DNA of 64,000 nucleotides from Cycas panzhihuaensis (taxonomy: Eukaryota; Cycadophyta), in contig CM041465.1 of NCBI GenBank assembly GCA_023213395.1, positions 179,993,741 through 180,057,740 of the forward strand, read 5' to 3'. The notes under the pieces are model-generated. The model made no database searches. It was given only the letters and a program-made list of their open reading frames with translations, and was not told where the DNA came from. The translations under genes and the position numbers were made by a program. Shown in pieces: positions 55,890-64,000 of the stretch. Each line of letters starts with the position of its first letter. The first letter of the stretch is position 1.

Positions 55890-57900
55890 TTGCTTTCTGT
55901 ATCACACCCTTATGGTGTTTCCCCTCCCCTTGGGGGTCCATATGGATAAAACCTTATTTCCCATCCTTCATTCTGTTAACCTTGCTATATGCCTTACATA
56001 GTTGCTTCTTCGTATGTCTACCCATTTTCTCTTATGGGGGCATGTACTCAATCCTCACATTGTTATGTGGCCCAATACCAAGGTATAGCAAGATCCTCTT
56101 GCCTACCTCCTTATTCAATGATTCCCTATTTAGGGGCCATATATCCTTGTCCATTAGAAAGGATAGCCTACCCTCTTATCTCTTGTGCCCCTTATCAATA
56201 AGGGCATGATCCTTATAATGCTACTCCGTACTTGCCACATATTGGAGGTAAGCATCCCTATACTATATCCCCTTATTTCTAAGTTGACTTGTTCGTCCAA
56301 TTGGGGACTCATCCCTTTGTTGATTATCGATTGACCCTATTATCCATTGAGGCGCTAAGGACCAACTTACCGCCTCATCCTCCTGAGGTGCCCAAGTTTG
56401 GCAGTACCTCTTTCCATGACCCAATTGAGCATGTTAGAGCATTTACCATGGCATGCATAGGCTATTGGGATTATGACCATATTCTATTGAAACTTTTTCC
56501 TAGATCCCTCTAGGAAGATGCCCTTAAATGGTTCTATCGTCTCCCTACTTATTCCATCTCAACCTTTAAACAATCAGTTGATAAATTCATCAATTATTTC
56601 TATGTTGCTTAACCTTTTAAGAGTGTGATTATAGTCCTACTCTCTCTTAAATAGGCCCTATGGAACTAAACCATGATTTTATGTAGTGATTCCATGATCT
56701 CCTTCATTCTTCTAAGGCCATGTTGCTTAAAGAATTGAAGTGGGTTCTCTTTGTTAATGCATTGTGCCTTAAAGTGCACGTTAAGGTCCTTAAAATGGGA
56801 GTGACCTCTTGTGATTCTACCATAGCTAGATGCTTGGCATTGGAAGCTATTGAGATCCAAGATGGTCTCAAGAAGCTTCTAAAGCAATCACAACATCATG
56901 AGGTACTTCCTCCCTCACGTGACCAAAATGGGTAATAACCCACTTCTAAGTCTCTTGTTGACACCATCAACAAGACCCTAGATCCTCTTACATCTACCAT
57001 TCACTTCATTGAGTGAATGGTTAAGATCTTAAGTTGCACCTAATTGAAGCTTTTCTTGAGTCACAATTCCTTATCCATCAAGCCTCCAAGACTTCCTCAT
57101 CTACGCTTGCTAACACTACTTTTCAAAAGAAGGGGAAATAATCCCTCCCTGAAAAGAAGTTGTGTTCCATTCATGGGGCATGTTTCCATGATGACTTGTG
57201 GTGTTAAAAGCAACACCCCAAACTTGCCCCATTCCATAATCCTCCTTCACAAGGCACTTCCAAGTCAAACTTAGAGCAACCTATTCATCATGACCTGTTC
57301 CCTAACCATGAATAATAAGATCGCTCTCCTTAAAACAGAAAGCAAAGAATAGGAGGTGAACTCCCCCTCCTTCCTTGAATTGGGCTAAGGGAAAGGCCTC
57401 TGCTAATACCTTTCTTTCCTCTAGCCCTATAGCTCAACACCTCTCCTTTTCTCATTATAATAATAAGGAGAGGAAGGTCATCTAGTTTCTTGAGATCATC
57501 CTTGTATGATTGGTCATGTAGTCTCAAGTTACCAAGGAGGTTAGTGAAGCCTCCTCTTCTTAATAATAGTTTACTACGGATGCTCCTCTAATGGATATTC
57601 CTATAGTCTTAAAGAATATTCCCATGTATCCTAGGCATGATGATTTCAGGAAGGCTATTCCCCAGCCCATGAGAAAGGGAAAGACCTTCTCTATTATTAA
57701 AGAGTTGCACTTGATTTTCTTGGGAATGTCCATGATGGATATCTTTTAAAGTTGCGCCAAGTAGAACACTCTTCTTCTTAAATCTCTTGGTCAATGAGAT
57801 ACCCCCATTCACACTATATACACTACCTCCCGTGGACCTCTTATCATCTCATTTGACCCTTGAGACCTCCCATTCCCTAGTGAATAAAAATGCTTTTGGT
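55890..57900 (+). pseudogene. Gypsy-3 gag (broken)
   Basis: Matches 48360-50400 in Gypsy-2. Best readable part is 56289-56513: 'RTNLPPHPPEVPKFGSTSFH' followed by 'DPIEHVRAFTMACIGY' and 'LLKLFPRSL', the Retrotrans_gag core of Tat-like elements. The stop after this box replaces the Gln/Trp/Arg seen in intact relatives. A second open part (56720-56935) has 'VNALCLKVHVKVLKMG'. Confidence 0.88.
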
Positions 57901-57929
57901 ACTACTCGTTCACTATCACCATTAACACT

Positions 57930-58401
57930 CTTAAGTTTACCTTGAAGATGACTATCGTAAATAGCGGTTCATCGGTCAATGCTTTACCTATGCAAATGAT
58001 AAAGAAGTTAGGTGTAAGGTCCCTTGACCCTATTCCATAGAAATGCCAGGGGTATGACAAGAGTGAGAAGTCCTCCTTAAGGATGATGACCCTTTTGCTC
58101 ATCTTAGAGGGGAAGGCCATTTAAATGGACATTATTATTCTCGATATCGACGTCAATTACAACCTCCTATTAGGTCAACCATGGCTTGATCAAATGGGAG
58201 TTATCTATTCCTCATAATAAGAGCAACTAAAATTTGTACATGAGGGACAAATCAAAGTCGTCATCCATGAGCTTTCTCCTTCTCATTTATCTCCTCCCAT
58301 TTATTAAATTATCTTTGATGCCAAAGATAATAATATTCATGAGCCTCTTCCCTCTCTAGAGAGCCTTTTTCAAGGGTCTAATCCTTACTAGGATGAGCCC
58401 C
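57930..58401 (+). pseudogene. Gypsy-3 protease, cut by Copia-F
   Basis: Reads Val-Asn-Ser-Gly-Ser-Ser-Val-Asn-Ala-Leu-Pro at about 57957; the catalytic Asp of Asp-Ser-Gly is Asn (57960-57962, AAT for GAT). The second half 'IIILDIDVNYNLLLGQPWLD' and 'EGQIKVVIHELSPS' are typical. Sequence stops against the Copia-F LTR at 58402; the rest of the element should continue beyond the other end of Copia-F. Confidence 0.85.
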
Positions 58402-58707
58402 TAAAGGAAGGATGGATCTAGGAATAAATCACTCACATGCACACAATGGAAATGGAGAAAGAAAAGAGATGAAACAAGATATGAGAGCAAGCTTGAAGGT
58501 GAGAATGAATAATTATTCCCTTGAGATTTCACCTTTTATTATTGAGGATGAGCATTAAGTTTAGGATTTTCCCACCTAATGACATGAACTCGAAATTACA
58601 TCTAAACACAAATAAAGTGTATTTCATTAAGAGACTAATGCTAACAATATATCCTAAGGTCATATAATTTATCTACACAAATGGCCTTGATACACTAACC
58701 TCTTTCA
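58402..58707 (-). repeat. Copia-F 3' LTR
   Basis: About 306 bp. On the minus strand it begins TGAAAGAGGTTAGTG right after ATTAAGGGGGAT, and ends near CCATCCTTCCTTTA where the Gypsy-3 sequence resumes. Confidence 0.75.
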
Positions 58708-58719
58708 ATCCCCCTTAAT
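58708..58719 (-). other. Copia-F polypurine tract
   Basis: Minus-strand ATTAAGGGGGAT adjoining the 3' LTR start. Confidence 0.8.
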
Positions 58720-59190
58720 GATGGAAGGTTATTTTTAAAAATCTATTCTATGAGGTCTTCATTTGAGCCTCATTATTACATTGAAATTCTAAATGACACT
58801 TTTATCAAAAACCCTCATGGGGAATAAAAATCCATGAACTTTCTAAGATCTATAGCCCTTTTATAAATCAAAATAGATAAGGTGGCTCTTTGATATAACT
58901 TGATAACTAAGTAGCTTAAATGTGCAAATTTTAATCTGCTAGGTCTCCATATATCGCTTGGTCATCCCCTATGCCCTTTTGGGTTTTCATAGGTTCTGTT
59001 TTTCTAATTCTAGTACTACCCTTCTCCGTCCATGCCCACATGGGGTTTTCACAAAGAGATTAGAGCGAGACTTACTCTTATTCTTCCACACCCACAAGGG
59101 GTTTTAACGAAGAGAATAGAGTATGATGATCCCGCCGCCATCTTTATTGATCAATCGAAGATGGAGGCCCTAAGGTCGAGTTACCTTGAA
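58720..59190 (-). other. Copia-F 3' untranslated region
   Basis: About 0.47 kb between RNase H and the polypurine tract. Contains two copies of a motif CCCACAWGGGGTTTT at about 59036 and 59091. No gene. Confidence 0.5.
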
Positions 59191-59885
59191 ATGTTCAAAC
59201 TTCACTTTTATAGCGCTTTGGTGAAGATATCAAGCACTTGATCCGGTATGGGGCGAGATTCTAGTTGAATTATGTCGTCATGAATAAGTTCTCTAATCTC
59301 GTGGACCTTTGTACTTATATATTTGGTATGATCATGAAATATGTGATTTTTTCCATGTAGATTGCTAATTTATTATCCACATGAAGACCTAGAGAACTTG
59401 TTTGGGTAATATTCAATGTTTCCAATAATTTTCTAAGCCATATCACCTCCTTGCTGGTCTTAGAAGCGAATGTATTCAACTTTGGTAGTTAACTATGCAA
59501 CTATCTTCTACCGTCTGGATCTCCATGATATTGGTGTTATTCCAAGAAACATTACATACCCTCGATGTAGATCTTCTGTATCTTTATCTCATGCAAAGTC
59601 TGAGTCTATGTATGCAGAAAGCTTGAAGTCTGAATTAGGTTCATACAACAGACCATATTTGCTGGTTGTCTTAAGGTATCTCAACACTTGCACTGCTGTC
59701 TGCCAATTATTCTGCTTAGGATTTGTCATGTAACAAGCAAGAATATCGATAGAGTGTATAATACCTGGCCTTGTATTGGTAGTGTAGATGCGACTACCTA
59801 TAAGTTTCCTATAGAGTATTGTGTCTACCTCCCTAGTGTCACCTTCAGCTGAGAGTTTGGTATTAGGGTCCATAGGTAACATCAC
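59190..59885 (-). pseudogene. Copia-F RNase H and RT C-terminus (broken)
   Basis: A 98-codon open part (59589-59885) reads 'YRKLIGSRIYTTNTRPGIIH', 'VQVLRYLKTTSKYGLLYEPN' and 'SAYIDSDFA', the junction of RT and RNase H. Further on, 'KEVIWLRKLLE' (about 59430) and a Val-Asp-Asn-Lys-Leu-Ala-Ile motif (about 59370) are RNase H words. Several stops follow. Confidence 0.88.
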
Positions 59886-60640
59886 TGGTCGAGCATCTTC
59901 TAACTAAAACTTAGTTAGAAGATCATTGATGTATTTTTCTTGGGAGAGGAAAAATTTTCCATTCTTTTGTGTTATTTCAATTCCTAAGTAATATTTCATC
60001 AAACCAAGGTCAGACAATTCGAACGTTTTGCCAAGGTCCTTTTTCAGCTGGCTTATTGCCTGTTCACTATTACCCATTACTAGCATATCATCCACAAAGA
60101 TTATGAGATAAGTGACTTTATCCTTATGTTACTTGATGAACAATGTTGTATCAACATCTTGGTAGTCACAACCTTTATATCCAAGTTGCCTCACTCGTTT
60201 AGATAACTTGGTAAACTAAGAACAAAGGGCTTGTTTAAGGCCGTACAAGGACTTTCTCGAGCCTCGCAAACCTTATGCTCTTGACCTTCGATCTCATATC
60301 CTTCTGGCTGAGCCATGTAAATTTCTTCTTCAAGATCTCCATTGAGAAACGTAGTCTTAATATCGAGTTGGTGGATTTCCAACCCTATTGAGCAGCTAAG
60401 GCCATAAGAGTTCTAATTATAGGTCACTTGGTTGTAGGTGCAAAGACTTCAATGTAGTCAATGCCTTCATTTTGTGTAAATCCTTTAGCTACCAACCTCG
60501 CCTTGTATTTTTCAAGGGTGCTATCTCGATCTATATTTATTTTAAACACCTATTTATTTTGAACTACCTTTCTCGCCAAGTGGTAGATCAACGAGCTCTC
60601 ATATATCATTCTTGATAAGAGATTGGTACTCTTCGCTCAT
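59886..60640 (-). pseudogene. Copia-F reverse transcriptase (broken)
   Basis: Catalytic box is Phe-Val-Asp-Asp-Met (60087-60098), Phe for the usual Tyr. Open parts 59904-60095 ('FELSDLGLMKYYLGIEITQK') and 60191-60382 ('QLDIKTTFLNGDLEEEIYMA'). After 'EGQEHKVCEA' the frame shifts, where Lys-Leu is usual. Confidence 0.92.
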
Positions 60641-60837
60641 GGCATTTCTCTAAACCGTATGTTTTACATCTTCTTAGTACATTAGGGGCTCTTCATTAAG
60701 AGTAAAGTATAGTTTTTATAGTTCAAGTTCAAGATATAATGATTCCTACATCCTTACTCTATGGGTACTTTAAATACCAATTTTGCCATCTCATCTAGTC
60801 ATATATCCTTGTTGAGTTGGCAGGCTTCTCGAGATCC

Positions 60838-61089
60838 TCAAGTTAGGAATAAGGTCCTCATCTCTTCAACTTCTTGGTTCTCATCTTGTTTATTGAAATG
60901 ATTATTTTTTGAGGAGGATATTGATGCAATTGAGGAAGATGGTCCTTCTACCACTATTTTGCCTTTGTTAATTGAAGGTGGAGAGGATGATTCTTCTATA
61001 ATGGCTTTGCCTTTGTTAACTCTGTTATCTTCAAAAGATGGTACTAGATGTGCGCTCATTGGTTTAGAGTTATAACTTGTATCCTCCAA
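60838..61089 (-). pseudogene. Copia-F integrase-RT linker fragment
   Basis: An 83-codon frame with Ser-rich repeats (two 'NKGK' plus 'SSSP/S' blocks) and an acidic 'DENQEVEEM' segment. It lies between integrase and RT, where Copia polyproteins have a variable low-complexity linker. Confidence 0.6.
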
Positions 61090-61279
61090 GGCTCTATTAT
61101 CACCTTACAATATTTGGAGTAATTTATGTCTGTCCTCCCCCCAAATTTTAGAATCTGAACATCATACTTGATAACATGATTATAGCGGCGTAAGGGTACT
61201 TTGGAGTCCGCTTTAAGTAATTGATTCTCTATCTCTATAAAAATAACATCTCCGATAACGATAATTTTTCATTGTGAAG

Positions 61280-61950
61280 GTATAAAGACCTTATACCCTT
61301 TCTTATCCATCCGTATCCAACAAAGATGCCTTTAAGTGCCCTTAGATGGAGTTTATTCCAATCTGCATCCGTAATGTGGGTATAGTATGTAGAGCCAAAA
61401 ATTTTGAAGTAGTGAATAATGGGGGTTTGTCTTGACCACTTTTCATCGGTGATTATACTTTCTTTGATGGGCTAACAACATTGAGATAATAAATAGTCAT
61501 CCAAATTACTTTACCCGATTGGTAGGCGGTACATATTTGTATATCAACATAGCACGGCCATGTTCATGATTGTCCTATTCATGTGCTCGGAACTCTATTT
61601 GGTTGTGGGGCACCGCTACTGTTATTTGATGCTTGATGTCATTATCTCGAAGGTAGCTTTCAAACTCATATGAGGTATATTTACCACCATTATCGGTTTG
61701 AAGACATTTGAGTTGATAACTTGACTCCTTTTCTGAGGGCTTTGAATTCTTTGAATACACGAAGGCTTCATCTTTCTTGTGTAGAAAAGCTACCCATACT
61801 TTTCTAGTGAAATCATCAATGAAAGAGATATAATATAATTTTGCCCTTAAGTGAAGGAATGGGCATTAGCCGCACAAATTAGAGTGTACCAATTGTAAAG
61901 GATGACTTGATTTTTACCGACTTTTGGGAAAGGGTTATCGATGAGATTTG
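61280..61950 (-). pseudogene. Copia-F integrase (broken)
   Basis: Core words 'KCLQTDNGGKYTSYEFESYL' with the second catalytic Asp (about 61700) and 'VAVPHNQIEF' replacing the usual Pro-Gln-Gln-Asn-Gly motif; a one-base shift there moves Glu-His-Met-Asn-Arg-Thr to another frame, so the catalytic Glu survives out of frame. C-terminal 'LRALKGIFVGYGW' is readable near 61310-61350. Confidence 0.85.
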
Positions 61951-61959
61951 GCAATGATA

Positions 61960-62570
61960 CAAGTTTCATATTTAAAGGGCTTAGAGGAGAACTTTGGAAG
62001 ATTTGGAAGTGTTAGAAAGATCTCTAAGTCTATCAATGTAAACATGGCCCATGCGAGCATGCCAAAGAGCTTCGGTGACAACGTTGGATGGGTCAAGATG
62101 GAATAAATGTAAATTCTTCATCGGCACAAGGGCTTTGGGCATAATGGGCTTCAGAAGATGGAGAGCCATTCAGTCGAAAGAGTTTACTAGAGAGATGTCC
62201 AGTCAAAACCACCTGATTAGTTGGAGGGTGAATGACCTGGAGAGTCTAGTAATTCTGATTACACTCGGCCCAATCCATGAGAGATAAATGTGGCTAAGGA
62301 GAGTAGGTTTTGTTTAAGATTTGGTATATATAAGACATCAAGCAATGTAAAATCTTCTAAGCCCAGGAGCTTCAGTGAATGTTACCAATTCTTTCAATAG
62401 GTTGTTGTGATTTATCACCATGTGAACAACTCCTTGAACATTTGAGTCAAATGTCCGATATAGACCGTGATTACACGTCATATGTTGAGTTGCTCCTATG
62501 TCCATGATCCATTGTCCTTTAATTGAAGCCACACTATTGACAATTCCAATAGGGCTTGACATTGGTGAAG
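61960..62570 (-). pseudogene. Copia-F protease and pre-integrase (broken)
   Basis: Protease active site Trp-Ile-Met-Asp-Ile-Gly-Ala-Thr-Gln-His-Met-Thr in the 74-codon frame 62338-62562, Asp kept. The GAG-pre-integrase part has 'LWHARMGHVYIDRLRDLS' in the frame 61981-62169. Frames differ between the two. Confidence 0.9.
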
Positions 62571-62589
62571 GGAATTCACAAGTGATATA

Positions 62590-63701
62590 TCCACACCAAG
62601 CTTTAAAGTATCTCTTTGGTTAGTCAATGGTATTTGATGTTGAAGATCCTCAATTCTTTTAATGTATGCTTGTATAAAATCTACACCACTAAAGGATTCT
62701 TCACAAGTTACTTCAACATTGTGAGCTCCATATTTTGGTTGGAACTTGGATAACTTATAAGTGGTAATTCAGTAGCCTTTTGCTAAGTGTCCTTTATAGT
62801 TACACTAATCATACATAATAGTTTAATTACTAGTCCCTGAAGAAGTATTGCTTTGGCTTGACTGTCTTGCTCTTTGTTGAGGTGGCCCTTGGCCTTGAGA
62901 CTGTCAAGGCCGTGACTGAGGGTTTGGTTAACCTTGTGGATAATTTCCCATGTTTCTTCCTCTTCCTCTCGCTTAGTTATTTCCTCTATCATGAGAGGGA
63001 CCTTGATTTCTTGTATAGCAAACTTTTTATCTACCTCAAAGGCTACATCCGAAGAGAGTCAAGGCTACAAAGTTCAGATCAAAGGTCTTATCAAATTCAA
63101 TGAACTTATCAACAAGTGCTTCAAAGTTAAGCATCTTCAATGTTCCACTAGATTGAAGACTTCTAAGCAAGTTTTTATAATCAGGAACATCTAGACATGA
63201 TGGATCAAGAATGCCCAAGTAATACATTGGGTCTTAAAATCTTTATCAATTACTGCTTGATTGGTCAAGGAGATTTATTGTCTCATGAGCTTATCCTTCG
63301 CATTTTTAATTTATTCATTTTCGAATAAGATGAACAAATTCTAAATCTAACTTAGTATCAAAGTTCTTCTTGAGAACTTCAAGGACCTTCTAGGTTGTAT
63401 AATATTACTCTTCATTAATCAAGTTGTGCAAGTAGTGATCAGTAACCAACATAATTCCTACACGAATCTTTTCATCATCTATCTCCCATTGTAGTTTAGT
63501 TGCAGTATCTATAGGAGTTGTTGGGGCGGATCTAAATGAAGCGAATGTTGTAGTCATTCTTGGTATGCTATGTGTAGGTCGCAAATGGGCTCTCTAAAGG
63601 CTTTCATACTTTGCAACATTTTTAACTCCAATATAGCATAGATCCCAATTTTCTTTGCCTTTCAATATGCAGTTAACATTCTACTTGAATTGAGATGACA
63701 T
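62590..63701 (-). pseudogene. Copia-F gag (broken)
   Basis: Starts at ATG 63699-63701 (Met-Ser-Ser-Gln-Phe-Lys). The capsid part includes 'IDTATKLQWEIDDEKIRVGI' (about 63500-63440) and 'LLRSLQSSGTLKMLNFEALV' (63036-63227). An Arg/Glu-rich segment (about 62960) precedes a broken zinc knuckle: Cys-Asn-Tyr-Lys-Gly-His-Leu-Ala-Lys-Gly-Tyr near 62790-62830, with the first and last Cys lost. Confidence 0.85.
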
Positions 63702-64000
63702 GGTGATGATGAAGAAGTAGAAGAGATGATAGAAGTATGTGCTACTGACATGTGTGGCTAATACACCTAGTAAGCGGGGATATAGAAATGAATGCTATGA
63801 TGAGAAGTAAGCAATGATTAAGTATTTTTCAGCCTATGAGTATAAGTAATGATGTAAGAATGAGGTCGAATGTAGAATTGGCAAAGAGTGGTGGTGTATC
63901 ATACCACTAACCTCTCACTTACGTCCAAATGTAGGTGAGGTTTTGATGCCTAAGGCTTCTAGTATATGATTAGGGCCTTCACCCACAATACCCACACCTA
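63702..64000 (-). other. Copia-F leader and possible primer site
   Basis: Non-coding. Near 63890-63902 the minus strand reads TGGTATGATACAC, a weak match to the usual primer site. The 5' LTR might begin just above it, but the sequence there does not obviously match 58402-58707. Confidence 0.35.

Larger units (their letters stand above)
58402..63990 (-). mobile_element. Copia-F, minus strand, 5' LTR not seen
   Basis: 3' LTR at 58402-58707 followed inward by a polypurine tract, RNase H, reverse transcriptase, integrase, protease and gag up to 63701, then leader to the window edge. The 5' LTR is not identified. Inserted into Gypsy-3. Last bases before the element (58397-58401, GCCCC) are the expected target copy. 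Confidence 0.88.

Overview
The window is nuclear DNA from a seed plant with a large, repeat-rich genome. It shows no bacterial or organellar gene organisation. Nearly everything recognisable is LTR retrotransposon, and most pieces are old: open frames are broken by stops and frameshifts, CpG is scarce, and many stops sit where TGG, CAG/CAA or CGA codons are expected. That is the footprint of cytosine-methylation decay. A gymnosperm is plausible given the density of old nested elements, but the sequence alone does not prove it.

1-27 kb is a nested stack. The outermost layer is probably a minus-strand LTR element (O) with LTRs at about 886-1460 and 8605-8739 + 26551-26872. A complete plus-strand Copia (Copia-1, 2916-8314, TSD GTTCC) lies in its interior. 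A second plus-strand Copia (Copia-C, 8740-26550) lies in its other LTR. Copia-C is itself interrupted by a 7.0 kb Gypsy element (G1, 9390-16403, TSD TGCTC) and by a minus-strand Copia (Copia-B, 17773-22858, TSD TGTAG).

27-40 kb is mostly AT-rich and sparse. It holds a decayed coiled-coil reading frame (27.9-28.7 kb), a compact 3.0 kb minus-strand LTR element that carries gag but no pol (30869-33904, TSD ATTAC), a two-copy 0.6 kb tandem repeat, a perfect 56 bp tandem duplication, and a CpG-retaining island (about 36.84-38.05 kb) that does not look like the surrounding decayed repeats and may hold non-repetitive host sequence. A MITE-like unit follows at 39.0-39.4 kb.

40-58.4 kb is dominated by a Gypsy family with Tat/Ogre-like gag, protease and a second RNase H. 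Its leader and gag N-terminus are tandemly duplicated (39871-45616 and 45692-47816). The first unit was hit by a minus-integrase Copia (Copia-D, 40557-44188), and the second unit preserves the uninterrupted target site. The copy at 47.6-51.9 kb has lost its reverse transcriptase. A minus-strand remnant resembling plant mobile domain proteins lies at 52.3-54.1 kb, and another Gypsy gag-protease copy at 55.9-58.4 kb.

58.4-64 kb is a minus-strand Copia (Copia-F) inserted in that last Gypsy copy. Its 3' LTR and all pol domains are present; the 5' LTR is not identified and probably lies at or beyond the right edge. No tRNA, rRNA, CRISPR array or intact host gene was recognised. I did not find a convincing new biological system. 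The most unusual items are the gag-only element, the CpG-retaining island and the occupied/empty site pair.
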